Source: Hondaea fermentalgiana (taxonomy: Eukaryota; Sar; Bigyra; Thraustochytrida; Thraustochytriidae). From it: 64,000 nucleotides of DNA. Under the pieces are notes generated by a model, which was not told where the DNA came from, searched no databases, and saw nothing but the letters and a program-made list of their open reading frames with translations. The DNA lies in assembly GCA_014084085.1 (NCBI GenBank), contig NPFB01000019.1:104168-168167 (forward strand), in the 5' to 3' direction. This document shows, piece by piece, positions 48,872 through 59,669 of the stretch (position 1 is its first letter; every line of letters begins with the position of its first letter). A program made the translations under genes and the position numbers.

Positions 48872-51715
48872 TCAATAGTAGCCATATCCATCATCCTGCT
48901 CCTGAGGATATCCGGTGTTCTCGTCATACACGACGTTCCCCTCGTCTTGATGCGGCTGCTCTTGCTGCTCATGTTCCCAAATACACTCGCCCGTTGTAGC
49001 ATTGTACATGTAATTTTGCCCAGATGCCTCGTCGAAATATGTGGCCCACTCAGAGCCTCCCTCCATGCCCTCGGCACCTGCTGCAGCATCATACGGGCCC
49101 ACGTCCTGTTGCTGTGCAAATTCGGGCGGCATCTCCCAGGTCGTTACTCCGGTGGTCTGATCATACCAATACGGATAGCCTGATTCTTCGTCAAAAAGCT
49201 CGATCCAGTCGGGCGCTGCTCCCGCTCCAACTAGCCCACCGTCTGCTGACGCAGATCCAGCAGCAGCAAGATCTGCCGGGTCCGCCTCCTGCGGCCCGCC
49301 ATCCTGAAACCACTCGAAGGCATGTGAAGCAAGCGCGCCCTTCAGGTGAATTGCATCGAAGCAATCGTCACAGTAGATATCGTCGCACTCCACGCACTTG
49401 CGCGTGGCGGCAGTTTCGTCGCATTCAATGCATTGCAGCAAATTCTTCTCGCGCTCGCGTCGTGCAACAATGACGGGGTCTTCGAGAACGCGGCCGTCCA
49501 GTAGGGCCAACATTCCATCTCTCTTTGTGTAGCCGTCCGGAGGAGGCTCCGCATAGACTTCTTGCGTGTGCAAGTTCCGAAAGACGTAGTCATTTGTGGT
49601 CTCGTCGAACTCTTCGACCCAGGCCCGGGCCCAGACACACATTTCCTCAAGATATTCCTTGCGCCGTTCGGCCGCCTTTCGTCTGCCTTTTTTACCGCGG
49701 AAAAGACTCTGAATCTTGGACACCTGCTGTGCGTCATGTTCTTGGGCTGCACGCCTGGCATGACTTTTTAGCTGGTACACAAGACGCCCGCGATGACCCC
49801 GATAGACAGCCTGAAGTCGCAGTGCGCAACGCTCTTTCACCTCGAGCTCCTTTGCGTACTCAACCCGGCGTTCCGCCATGCGTTTGCGCGCTAGACGCGA
49901 TCTGTAGGCGCGCTGCACCATGAGACATGCTCGTTCTCGACGTTGATGCACGCGCATCGCCTCGACCTTGCGCTTTGCAAGGCGCTTGCGCTGGATTGCC
50001 TGCATACGAGAGGCTGCCTGATCTCGTCGAGCACGACGCAAAAGATGATAGGCCATTTGTCCCCGTTTGCGTCGCCATGCCGCCTGCATTTTCAATGCCG
50101 CTAAATTTTCGGCTTCGAGGCGCGCACGGCGTTCAACCACTCGCTTTCGCGCAAGTCTCGCGCGAAATGCAGTTTGCATTTTTCGCGCGGCTCGATGAAG
50201 AATCTGCTTCTCGCGCAAAGTTGATACTTTTTTCTTTGCGTGTCTGCCACGAAAGATACTCTGTAGCTTTGCGGCGGCCATGTGCTGTTCGTGTAACTCT
50301 TTTTGCAATTTGCAGGCTGCATACCAGAGCCTACCGCGATATCCTCGCCAGCATCTCTGAATGACGACGCTTGCTCGAGACATGGCAACGTATTCCTCGT
50401 TATTCCGCTCAAAATCGAAGATTGCAATCCATCGTTTCATTCGGGAGGCAAGACGTGCGCGCTGCAAGCGAGAAAGCACATGGGCAAGCTTTCCCGCACC
50501 TTGCATCATTTGATATACCATTTGTTTTTCCGCAAGCTGTGCCCACTGAGTGAATCGTTGCCATTGTGCCAGAGATTCACGCGTACGAGCACGGTCCCGA
50601 TTTTGGAAGACTTGGTCAAGCTTGGCAATCCCCCAACGCTGCACTAGGGCCTTAGATTTTGCGGTTCGTGCCGCTCCAGGATACTCGCGCTGAAGAGCGG
50701 CCACTCCATCTTGAACCAGGTTCGTAAGAGACTGCACGCTTTTAATGGATGTACTCAGTTCCTTTCGGAGAGCCACGGCGGAGGAGACTGTACTCGTCTG
50801 CGGCTCTCTGGGGTTTGTCAACGATTTGGTCGATATTGATCTTTTGTTGCGTTTGGCGCCCTTGCGGGCAGCTTTCCTGGCGTCTACATCGGACGTGCTG
50901 GACGCCTGTGGGAGCGGCAAGGGCAATGGGGCACTTGGTCCGTTTTTCAAGACTGCGTCAAAGTACTTGACTTCGTCCTCGGAGAGACCAAGATGAGATC
51001 GCGCTTGGGCTCGAGCGTCAAGCTCGGCCTGAAGGCGCTCTTTCTCCTCTTCAGTGGGCTCTTTGGGGAGAGTGTTGGCCAATGGGGCATCCTTTGCGAC
51101 GCGGGGAAGCTGAAAGATGGGTAGCATGTGGTTGCCTCGTTGCAGACCTGTCTCGAGAGGTCTTTCGCCTTCGTTTGTCAGCGCGGGAAAGACATTTTCG
51201 AGGCGCACATTCGCCGTTGGCTCTTGCAGCTGGTTACCAGAGGTCGACGATGCGGACGCATCGGTAATCGCGCGTAGGATCTGATAGTCTGGTGAGTCGG
51301 CGAGCTTTTCCCGTAGTCTCGCGCGAGTTGCCTCAAGCTGTTCTAGAACTGCGCGTTCCTCGGCCACAAGGTCTTCAATACGGTCAAGTTCGGAGCTCCG
51401 TCTGTGTTTACGCCCCATTTGACGTGTGCTGGCGATACCGAGGCGTGTTGATCCGGTTGTTCGCGCTGCCTCTTTTTTGCTTCTACCTTTGCGAGGCCCT
51501 CCACGTTGTTGTCGTTCGCGGAGACGTGTTCGAGGTGGTGGTGTCCTCAAGGTGCCTTGAGGACGAACCTTGGGGAGCTGCAAACGTGTTCGACCATGGT
51601 CAAGCTCGTTTTTGCGGTCGTCGACGCTGCGCCGCACGCCAATGTCTTCCTCGCGCTCCTGAGGAGGAGGCACCGCCGCAAGGTGTTCGCTTACGGTGGT
51701 GCCAAAGACGAACAT
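48872..51715 (-). CDS. IQ-repeat, WW and B-box zinc-finger protein
   Basis: 947 residues from ATG 51715. The N-terminal 430 residues are charged, with coiled-coil-like stretches (VAEERAVLEQLEATRARLRE). About residues 445-675 hold eight IQ-type motifs, for example SVVIQRCWRGYRGRLWY, AAKLQSIFRGRHAKKKV, LRLQAVYRGHRGRLVY and VSKIQSLFRGKKGRRKA, so calmodulin or centrin-like light chains should bind. A WW-like unit follows at about 695-725 (WVEEFDETTNDYVFRNLHTQ). Next is a B-box zinc finger at about 755-795 with CIECDETAATRKCVECDD and then IYCDDCFDAIHLKG. Two clear WW domains lie at about 832-862 (WIELFDEESGYPYWYDQTTG) and 888-916 (WATYFDEASGQNYMYNATTG). The tail is Gln/Glu/Tyr-rich. Such IQ/WW proteins often act on the cytoskeleton, cilia or centrosomes; the specific role is unknown. 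Confidence 0.85.
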   Translation of the reverse strand: MFVFGTTVSEHLAAVPPPQEREEDIGVRRSVDDRKNELDHGRTRLQLPKVRPQGTLRTPPPRTRLRERQQRGGPRKGRSKKEAARTTGSTRLGIASTRQMGRKHRRSSELDRIEDLVAEERAVLEQLEATRARLREKLADSPDYQILRAITDASASSTSGNQLQEPTANVRLENVFPALTNEGERPLETGLQRGNHMLPIFQLPRVAKDAPLANTLPKEPTEEEKERLQAELDARAQARSHLGLSEDEVKYFDAVLKNGPSAPLPLPLPQASSTSDVDARKAARKGAKRNKRSISTKSLTNPREPQTSTVSSAVALRKELSTSIKSVQSLTNLVQDGVAALQREYPGAARTAKSKALVQRWGIAKLDQVFQNRDRARTRESLAQWQRFTQWAQLAEKQMVYQMMQGAGKLAHVLSRLQRARLASRMKRWIAIFDFERNNEEYVAMSRASVVIQRCWRGYRGRLWYAACKLQKELHEQHMAAAKLQSIFRGRHAKKKVSTLREKQILHRAARKMQTAFRARLARKRVVERRARLEAENLAALKMQAAWRRKRGQMAYHLLRRARRDQAASRMQAIQRKRLAKRKVEAMRVHQRRERACLMVQRAYRSRLARKRMAERRVEYAKELEVKERCALRLQAVYRGHRGRLVYQLKSHARRAAQEHDAQQVSKIQSLFRGKKGRRKAAERRKEYLEEMCVWARAWVEEFDETTNDYVFRNLHTQEVYAEPPPDGYTKRDGMLALLDGRVLEDPVIVARREREKNLLQCIECDETAATRKCVECDDIYCDDCFDAIHLKGALASHAFEWFQDGGPQEADPADLAAAGSASADGGLVGAGAAPDWIELFDEESGYPYWYDQTTGVTTWEMPPEFAQQQDVGPYDAAAGAEGMEGGSEWATYFDEASGQNYMYNATTGECIWEHEQQEQPHQDEGNVVYDENTGYPQEQDDGYGYY

Positions 51716-52157
51716 GGCGGTGGATTTGCTGTGCAATGCGCAGGCCAGTGGAAGGAAGGATGCTGACCTTCCTTTCTGGCCGCCGCGCGTAGCACGCGCG
51801 GGCCAGCCTTGGCGCCGCTGCTGCCCAGCAGCTGACAGCAGCTTATTTGCACGCACAACAGCAAGAAAGAGCCCTCGCTCGAGACGAGGCTTGTTCTTTT
51901 TCGCAAACTTGGGGTAGAGTGGTTGTCAGGTCGCCCGACTTGAAATGATCCGTTGGGTGTTATCGTGCACGACATAGGGAATCTTTTCCATTTTTTTCTT
52001 GAAATAAAAAGCTCGAAAGCGCAAGGTGACGTTCTGAGGTCAGCGGGTTGCTTGCGTGGATAATTGGTTAGGTAGGTGGGAGAGTGACAGGAGCCCCGTT
52101 TCAGAATTATTGTATTGAAAAAGAAAAGAATAAAGGAAAAGAGAAAGGGCGCTTCGT
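51716..52157. other. intergenic, same-strand genes
   Basis: 442 nt between the IQ/WW-protein start and the GST stop, both on the minus strand. The part near the GST stop is A-rich. No gene is seen. Confidence 0.6.
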
Positions 52158-52850
52158 TTAGAGCTTGGCCTTGTTCTTCTGGACTTTGTCGATGACCTTC
52201 TTCAGCACAGGGAAGACGGCATGCGATTCCTTGAACTCGGGAGCTTGCTCAACTCGCTTGATCCAAGCCTCGACATTCTTATGCTTGGCAAAGTCGAAAA
52301 GAGCAAGGTGCTGTTGGGCGCACTCGCCGACGTCTTCGAAGACGGCGATATCGGCAAGGGTGAATTTGTCACCTACAAGGTAAGGGCTCCTCGAGAGGGC
52401 GTCGTCGAGAAGATTGGCGACCATCTCGCACTTCTTGCGGTTGCCCTTGAGCTCCTTCTCGCTGAACTTGATGTCGGGACGAAAGATGGGCGCAAAGAGG
52501 GCAAACGTGAAGACCCGCGAGTTGTGGTGGTGCCAGTTCATCCATTGCTGCACCTTGGCGCGCGCACCAAGGTCTTCCGGGTAAAGATCGTTCATCTTGA
52601 ACTTGTCGGCGATATACGTCATAATGGCGTTCGATTCCCAGAGCACGAGACCGGTCTCCGTGTCTTCGAGGGCAGGGACGATACCGGGTGGGACCTTGGC
52701 GAGGTACTCCTTGTTCCTGGAGCCAAGAGGCTTTTCCTTGTCCGAGCCGGGCATGACCTCAATCAGCTCAAAGTCCGCATTGGCGAGCTTCAGCACCCAG
52801 TACACAGCCCGCGCCGGCTGCGAGCCCAGAACGCCATACAGCTTGAGCAT
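52158..52850 (-). CDS. glutathione S-transferase, theta-like
   Basis: 230 residues from ATG 52850, a full-length cytosolic GST. The N-terminal thioredoxin-like domain (1-83) begins MLKLYGVLGSQPARAVYWVL; the Ser in GSQPARA is the probable glutathione-activating residue of theta/omega-type enzymes. It also has the cis-Pro segment PPGIVPALED and the glutathione-binding ESNAIMTYIAD. The helical C-terminal domain contains LVGDKFTLADIAVFEDVG, the N-capping-box motif of GSTs. The expected reaction is conjugation of glutathione to electrophiles, or related peroxidase activity, in the cytosol. The upstream space carries a (GTGC)n repeat. Confidence 0.92.
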   Translation of the reverse strand: MLKLYGVLGSQPARAVYWVLKLANADFELIEVMPGSDKEKPLGSRNKEYLAKVPPGIVPALEDTETGLVLWESNAIMTYIADKFKMNDLYPEDLGARAKVQQWMNWHHHNSRVFTFALFAPIFRPDIKFSEKELKGNRKKCEMVANLLDDALSRSPYLVGDKFTLADIAVFEDVGECAQQHLALFDFAKHKNVEAWIKRVEQAPEFKESHAVFPVLKKVIDKVQKNKAKL

Positions 52851-53712
52851 CTTGGCTGTCCGGTCCTTAGCCCTTCTTCTCTCTCGCGCTCGCTCACGAT
52901 TTCTTGCCTGCTTGCTAGCCTGCCGGCCTGTCTGCGTGCGTGCGTGCGTGCGTGCGTGCGTGTGTGCGTGCCTGCCTGTCTGCGTCTACCTCTGCAGCGT
53001 TTCGGGTCTGGTGGTATTTGGTCTGTATCGTGTTGTCGGCGTCCAGGGTCTCAGTCTGCCCCTCTTTGTTTCCGTCCCCCAACTTCGACTGCTTGTGAAA
53101 GCGCGGTTGAACGAGAATGCGGCGGGCGGCGAGACGAGCACTTGCGCCCGAGGTGCAGAGCAATGACGTAATCATAAATAAACTCGTGCCCCCCAAGGAC
53201 CACAATCATAGGCCTAGTGGAGAGTACGGTGACGGACCTTGGCGGCGAGTCTGGATCTTGGCGGTCGTCAGGACTATACCATACCTGGCACAGCTGCAGC
53301 ATTCTAGAAGCCAACAAAATTCTTTGGGATGCTGCTGCAGCAGCTGCTGCTATACTGTGCTGCAGATCGCAAAGATGATCAGGTTCCAGGTCCACAAAGG
53401 AGCATGGAGGGCTCGGAGGGAGCGGTTCGCGATGCGATGCCGGTCGCAAGTACTTCGCCACCTTCGTTTCGTTTTTACAAGATTATTCACGTAAGAAGTG
53501 GGTGAATCATCGTGAATAATGAGCACCACAACAAGACCCAAACAGGGAGGTGCCGCGCAACTCGAGCCGTGCCGAGCCGAGCCGAGTGAACACGGCCCAG
53601 CCGCAAGGCGCGTGCGGTTGCAACGACGTGGGAGAAAAGCTTAGCAAATCACGCCGTTTCCCAAGGCGTGGCCTTGCGTCGGTGACCTCACCACGCGTTA
53701 AAGTTGGCAACC
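52851..53712. other. divergent upstream region (GST / NUP43-like)
   Basis: 862 nt without a supported gene. Contains a (GTGC)n tract at about 52933-52970, a CAGCAGCTGCTGCTA-type near-palindrome at about 53330-53350, and (GCCGA)n just before 53590. Confidence 0.6.
52933..52970. repeat. (GTGC)n microsatellite
   Basis: Eight to nine GTGC units about 85 nt upstream of the GST start, similar to the tract upstream of BUB3. Confidence 0.85.
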
Positions 53713-54768
53713 ATGATGGTGGTCAGAGCCAACGACGACGGCGACGTCGAAAACGTGGCTCTCGTGGGAAACACGCACGAGGAGAGGAGACCTCTGTGGG
53801 AGCATGCAGTTCCCTTGGCCACGTGCAGCAAGCTCATTGCAGGAAACGCGCTCACGGGCTTGCCGGCAACGCTGTGCGTGGGCACAGCGTCCGGACGCGT
53901 CCAGATCTATGGCGAAGACGACAGTGCGCCCATTGCGCACTATTCGATGAACGCAAGCGTCTCAGCGCTAAGTGTGCTCAACGTGCGCCACGATGCCCCT
54001 CGTATTCTGGCCGGTGACAACGCTGGTCACGTAGGTCTCTTCCAGCTCGAGGCTCCTGCAGAGGATCCTTCATCACAGCCGCTCACTAATCTTGGCAGAC
54101 TTCATCTCTACGAGTCTTGCGTCACAAGTGTGAGTGTGTGCCCGTTCCGAGGCGGTCTCGGTGTAGCTGGCTCTGAGGAGGGAAAAGTAGACCTCATTCA
54201 TCTCGAGCGAATGCAGACTCAGACCATTCCTTCGCGCGACGCTGCCAGCGTCAACGACATTTGCTTCTGGAGTCCAGATGCTGTCGCAGTTGCGGGTTCG
54301 AGTCCGGGAGGAGTGTTGCGCGTATGGGACGCGCGGTCTCCTACGATGGCGATGCAATCTCTGCCCGATGCTCAAAACGCAAACACGCGTCAGACATCGC
54401 TGGCTGTGCACCCGAGCGTGCCCTACCAGCTCGCCTGTGGCGACGCACTTGGCGGCATTTCTCTGTGGGACTTGCGAACGCAGCGCTGCTCGGGCCGTCT
54501 GGTTACGCACCAAGACACGATCACTGGACTCACCTTCCATCCGGACCGCCCGCAAATCCTTTTGTCGGCCTCTGATGATGGTATGGTACGCGCCATGAAC
54601 GTTCAGACGCCCAGCCAAAGCCCCGTAGACCCACTGTATTCTTTTCAAGGCATGGCTTGCACAAGTGTCGACGTCTGCTCGGACGAACTTAGTGGACCGC
54701 TGCTGATGGCGGGTGGCGAAGACGAGACAATTATTCTCACTCCGCTTTTGCAAGTGCTCCCGCTTTAA
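53713..54768 (+). CDS. NUP43: WD40 protein, NUP43-like nucleoporin
   Basis: 351 residues from ATG 53713, with an adjacent second Met. WD40 propeller; the clearest blades are in the C-terminal half: VNDICFWSPDAVAVAGSSPG with LRVWDARSP, TSLAVHPSVPYQLACGDALG with ISLWDLRTQ, and HQDTITGLTFHPDRPQILLS. The order and spacing of these blades and the total length (human NUP43 is 380) resemble NUP43, a peripheral member of the NUP107-160 Y complex that also goes to kinetochores. The N-terminal blades are divergent, so another small WD40 protein remains possible. The gene is convergent with the EGF/7TM gene, 375 nt apart. Confidence 0.65.
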   Translation: MMVVRANDDGDVENVALVGNTHEERRPLWEHAVPLATCSKLIAGNALTGLPATLCVGTASGRVQIYGEDDSAPIAHYSMNASVSALSVLNVRHDAPRILAGDNAGHVGLFQLEAPAEDPSSQPLTNLGRLHLYESCVTSVSVCPFRGGLGVAGSEEGKVDLIHLERMQTQTIPSRDAASVNDICFWSPDAVAVAGSSPGGVLRVWDARSPTMAMQSLPDAQNANTRQTSLAVHPSVPYQLACGDALGGISLWDLRTQRCSGRLVTHQDTITGLTFHPDRPQILLSASDDGMVRAMNVQTPSQSPVDPLYSFQGMACTSVDVCSDELSGPLLMAGGEDETIILTPLLQVLPL

Positions 54769-55143
54769 AAGGAAAATGCTCGCAGTCTCTCGGATAAACC
54801 AAAACATAAAACTTAGTAATGGCCTGTTTGCTTGCCTTGGGAATTTTGATGTACAAAGAGAGTAAGACAGCTGTTTCATAATTCTGAACAAAAATTGGAA
54901 AACAAAGAGTGCCGCCACCGACGAAAGATCGATGGCTGCTGGAAAGAACACGGGTCTTTCTACCACATAAATGACCTTGCACAACTGACTCACTGTCAGG
55001 TTCATCGGAGTCGGAATCGAATAAATAAGCAGATGATGCGTCCGCGGCGGGGTGCGCGCCGTTGCAACAGTCAAGTGGCTAATGGATCGAGGTCAGGATG
55101 GACGGGTGCTCGCTCAGCATAATGTCCTGACCTGTAAAAGAAT
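54769..55143. other. convergent 3' region
   Basis: 375 nt, AT-richer than the neighbours. No gene is seen. Confidence 0.6.
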
Positions 55144-56568
55144 TCAGGACATATTTTCCTGATTGTGATTGACACCAGCTTCTTCTGCACTTCCACCGCC
55201 CAAAGCGGGGGCAACACTCGCATTAGGCATCTCAGGAACAGTACACGTGTCAATGTCGCTATCGTCAGGGACAACATCGTCAGGATCACCCTCGCTCTCG
55301 CCGGTGCCGACGGGCGGTGCGCTAGGAGGTAGGGTATCTGTTACCGTTCTTGACAAAGATGTGCTCGCTTCGAGTTCGATCGCTGGAGGTGTATTTACCT
55401 GCTGCGCGGTAATTTCCTTTCGATGAAGCCCGTTGAAATGATCTCCAGCCGCAAAGAGTCGGGAATCCTCCACATTGGAAATACGGACAGTGGTCCCAGC
55501 GGTGATCTCAGACTCAGAAATACCAAAGTTGTCCTTGACATTCTCTGAAATAATGGTCGGCAGACCTTCGCGGTTGCCAGAGTCCGAAGAGATCATGAGG
55601 GTGCGCACGACGAGGAGGGCATTCGAAGGGATCGTCATCCATGAGATTGGCAACAAATAGTCGTAGTAAGAGTACAGGTAAGGTATTGCCGCAAAAGAAA
55701 TGTAAATTGTCGCCTGCACGATAGCGTTCACGACATTGTGATTCTGCACGCTTTCCATACGCTCCTTGACGATCTTGATTTCTTCGGAGCCCACGTACTG
55801 GTATGCGCTGTCAAGCTGGCAGATCAGGGTTCTCTTGAGAAGCAGGGCCTGCAGGGCAAGAATGATCATAATGATTCCTGCGCCGCCCATACATGCAACC
55901 CAGGTGCCTATCGAGACCGCACGGTTTTCAGCCGCGACGGAGACAAAGGCGAGTGTGCCCAAGAAAACGTGACCTAGTGTCAATGCCATCGATGAGAGCG
56001 TACGTTCGGCGAAAATGCCCTGCGCACCGGGCACGTGCTGCTTCACAAGGGTCGAGATCAGCGCCGGCTGGTAGAGGCTGGTGCATATGTAGTATGAGGA
56101 GCGGCAGATCCACCACAAGAGCGTCGCATCCAGGTCAATGGCAACGTGCGTCTCGAGGGGGCGGACAAGCGCAAGTACGGCAAAAGTAGCCATGGACGGA
56201 GTCGTGATTCCAAAGTAAATGAGTAGCGTCAACAGGGTTATGTGGTCTGTGATCCTTCGAGTTCGGCGGGATCTGGCCATCCTGACCACTTGTGAATTTT
56301 GAAAGCTCCTGAGCTTTTTCCAAAAAGCTGGAAAGTAGAGGACAAAGACGGCAGTCACGACGACAAGCAAAATAGCCCAGAGGACGCGAATCGCAATGAG
56401 ACTCAAGTGGCAGTCCCTTCCTTCTGCTGACATCCAGTGCGCGGCACCAGTCCATTCGGGTTCGCAGACGCATATGGACACATTAGCACCTTCCGCGGCG
56501 AAGCACGACCCATGGCCGGAGCACTCGAGGCTTGAGCGCGTAGTGAATTGCTTTTCGCCACAAGTCAT
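55144..56568 (-). CDS. EGF-like plus seven-transmembrane protein
   Basis: 474 residues from ATG 56568. Residues about 2-53 form an EGF-like module with Cys at regular spacing (LECSGHGSCFAAEGANVSIC, then VCEPEWTGA and a final Cys in RDCHLS). Seven hydrophobic segments follow: about residues 57-83 (IAIRVLWAILLVVVTAVFVL), 108-133, 147-170, 191-215, 220-246, 281-307 and 310-330. The C-terminal 140 residues are acidic and Ser/Thr/Pro-rich, as in a cytoplasmic tail. With the EGF domain outside, the topology equals that of a receptor with N-out/C-in orientation. There is no signal peptide at this start. Known GPCR motifs such as DRY or NPxxY are not evident, so it is called receptor-like only. Confidence 0.7.
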   Translation of the reverse strand: MTCGEKQFTTRSSLECSGHGSCFAAEGANVSICVCEPEWTGAAHWMSAEGRDCHLSLIAIRVLWAILLVVVTAVFVLYFPAFWKKLRSFQNSQVVRMARSRRTRRITDHITLLTLLIYFGITTPSMATFAVLALVRPLETHVAIDLDATLLWWICRSSYYICTSLYQPALISTLVKQHVPGAQGIFAERTLSSMALTLGHVFLGTLAFVSVAAENRAVSIGTWVACMGGAGIIMIILALQALLLKRTLICQLDSAYQYVGSEEIKIVKERMESVQNHNVVNAIVQATIYISFAAIPYLYSYYDYLLPISWMTIPSNALLVVRTLMISSDSGNREGLPTIISENVKDNFGISESEITAGTTVRISNVEDSRLFAAGDHFNGLHRKEITAQQVNTPPAIELEASTSLSRTVTDTLPPSAPPVGTGESEGDPDDVVPDDSDIDTCTVPEMPNASVAPALGGGSAEEAGVNHNQENMS

Positions 56569-57259
56569 CCTGCTCGCTCGCCCACTCGCCCTTTCGTTTG
56601 TGCGGTCTCTTTTTCTTGGTTCTATGGCGACGAGTCCTCTGCGCAAGTCCCCCGCGCCTAGGCTCGGAAGGCTCTGCCCGTCCTCGCGCGTACTCGCGAG
56701 TCCTCGCGCGTACTCGCAAGCCGAGTCACGGCGCCGCGTGCGCCTGGACACGACACGAATTTGCTACTTGGCTTATCGCTTGCTCGCTTGCCAGAAGAAA
56801 AAGTTGACAATGACAATTACGCCTGGGCTAATAAGCAAGACACGTGGACCCCTCCTCGTGGTACGACGTACTTTACCCATTTTTGAGCGGTATAGAGAGG
56901 TCGCAACGCGTGGTTGGCCTCGTTGGAGGATGAAGTTCGTCAACTTCGATTCATACCTAGACTGTGGCGGTAATCGCGTTGGCGCGTCGGCAAAGAAGCA
57001 GTGATTCGTCTCGTTCTTGATCAAGACAACGAGACAAAGGCCAAAACTATGAGGAACTTGACGCCTTCAGGATACTAGTCACATTTCAATGAACGTAATT
57101 TCGCCAAGTTGAACGAAGAAAGGAAGGAAGAAGGGAAGTTAGAAGCCCTGCGGAGATGATGACGCGCAAATCAACGCGACATGCCAAGTTAAAAAAGGTT
57201 GGGTAATCAAATATCCAGGCGTATCATTTTCGTCATTGTGCTACTTTTTCTTCTTTTTT
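56569..57259. other. intergenic, same-strand genes
   Basis: 691 nt between the EGF/7TM start and the MYB stop. About 56805-56890 reads in one frame as DNDNYAWANKQDTWTPPRG, followed by stops, and may be a decayed fragment of a coding sequence. Otherwise nothing is recognised. Confidence 0.5.
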
Positions 57260-59622
57260 CTAAACAGAGGCTGTCGCAGTGCCTTCCCTTTCGGCAGTGT
57301 TTCCGCGCGTCTTGGAAGTCGGGGACATTCCCTCGACAGTCTCGGGACCAACCGGCTCGCAATCCTCGGATGATCGCGCGCTGGCTTCGCTACTCAGGTT
57401 GGCTTGGCCGTCGTTCGCATTGGAGCTGTTTACGGGCGAGACTGCCACGAGTGCCGCCTCAAGGGCCTCAATGGAAAAGTCGAACTCGTGGAATTGGCTT
57501 GCGCTCGGCGTCTGCGACGCGATGTGTTGAAATCCGTGGCCGCTTGAAGTACGGTCACCGAGGCCAAAGAGCGCATTCGATGAGCTGTTCCCGTAACCCC
57601 CTCCATTTCCAGATTGATTGTACATTTGCTGATGCTGTTGCTGCGACATGTGCTGAGACTGCGAGATTTGGTCTTGCTGCTGCTGCTGCTGCTGCTGCAG
57701 TAATGACGAGTTTGAGGAGGAGGATGGGAGTCCCTGCGGCGCCTGCTGGAACTGGTACTGTTGCTGCTGCTGTTGCTGCTGGCGTACATGCTGTGGCGTG
57801 CGTGTACCCCACCTGCCAAAGAGAGGAGTGTTGCGACTCGAGAGCAGTGGCGCCAGCGGAGAGTTGACATCAAAGCGCGGCGAGAACAATTGTGAGCCGC
57901 CCTGTGCGGGGGTCGGCGGGGCCAGAAACATGTTGGCAAAGTTGGTATAATTGCCAAACATGGGTGAAGCAATGATGCCTTGCGAAAGGTTCAGACCCGC
58001 CATTTTCGGGCTCAGCTGGCCAAGCAGATTAACTGCCTCCGCGGACGCAGGTGTGAGCTTCGAAAGAGAGCCCAGCTCAAAGTCGCCCAAATCCCGCGAG
58101 GGGCCGCGAAAGGTCTGCACCTGCAAGTCCGGGCGCTTGGCAATGCCTTGCTTTCCCTTGGAAGTGCGACGCTGCTTTGTCGATTTGGCTGCGCTCGGCT
58201 TGGGTCGCTTTGTCCCGGAAGAGCTCTTGGAGTTCTTGGGCTTGCGCGATGCCGCGGACTTGGCTGGCGTCTTGTTTGCGGCGTCGTTCTCCATTGCACC
58301 CTCATCACTTGTAAGAGCCTGGAGCGTGGCCGTGCCGCTCGTGTTTGTGGCAAGGTCTGGTGAGAGCACCGGGGGCGGCGGAGGCGGGGGCGGCAACGGC
58401 GTTTCACAAATGGACGACGCCGCCGATGCCGGTTTGATGCTTTCTGAGTTCGCGCGGGCGCCATTCACTGAGCCCAGAGGGTTGAGAGGTGCGCGATTCT
58501 GTCTCTTGTTGTCGCCACCTGCAGGGTTAGCGGACACATTTGAGCTACTTGTTGCGGAGGAGAAGTCTCTGATGGGTGGCCGAGGGGAAGATTCGCTGTT
58601 TCCCTCTCCGTCTCCTTCTTTCGATTCTTCGTGCTCAGCGATGACATGACGTCCTTCCGAGCGCACGTCAGCATCGGCATTGGCGTCTCCATCAGCCTCT
58701 GGCTCTTTAGGCAAGATCTTTCCGTTCTTGGTGATGGTAATGTGTTTAAGAAGCGGGTGGTCCGGCATTTCCGAGCCGCTTTCGGCGGCTCTGGCGGCCT
58801 GGCGTGCCAGGCGCCGCATCGTCGAATAATAGCGGTTCTTGATGGCATTGTCTGTGCGTCCACGCACAAACTTTGCAATTTCAGCCCACTGATTGCCAAG
58901 CTTGGCATGATATTCAAAGATGATGCGGTCTTCCTCTTTAGTCCATGTGCCCTTCTTGACGTCTGGGTTGAGGTGGTTGTGCCAGCGCTCTCGGCACTGC
59001 TTGCCGATGCGTCCAGGAAGCTCCGCGGCGATGAGGGACCAAGACTTTGCGCCAAGCCTCTGTACGGTAGCGTGAAGTGTGCGGTCTTCTTCTGCACTCC
59101 AAGGGCGTTTCGAGAGCGATTTTTCCTCTTTGCCTCCAATGTGCATAAAGGCAAACTTTTTGGCGTTGATGTGGTTGTTGTTCTCGTTAGGCGATGGCGA
59201 AATAAGCGTGCCTGGATGGACGTGAGAGCGTCCTTGCGAGTGGTGCACGTGCGGGTGGGCGTGTGCGTGAATGTATGGGAGCCTAGCGTGGTCGTAAAAG
59301 AGTTTGGGCGCTTGTGCTCGTGCTTGCAAGTGATGATGCTGGTGGTAAGAATGGTTCATTGCCGGTGGTGGTGCGCTGCCGGTGGTGCTACTGATGCTGT
59401 TGCTGTGGCCGTGCATGCGGTGACGCATGGGAGCGCGGTTTGGGTCCATGTTTGTTGAGCTGGTGGACATTGAGTGCATTACCTGATGTTCGCGCTTATA
59501 TCCATCTGCCATCACCGGTCGGTTGCTGTTGCTGTTATTGCTATTGCTATTGCCGTTGCTGTTGCTACTGCTGCTGCCGCCGCTGTCCGAGTGTCGCTGA
59601 CGAAAATGGTCGTGCTGTTGCT

Positions 59623-59669
<47 letters not shown>

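Noticed and set aside
54291..54302. GGTTCGAGTCC, a perfect tRNA B-box/T-loop sequence
   Set aside because: It lies inside the NUP43-like coding frame; no A box, anticodon stem or acceptor pairing is found around it.
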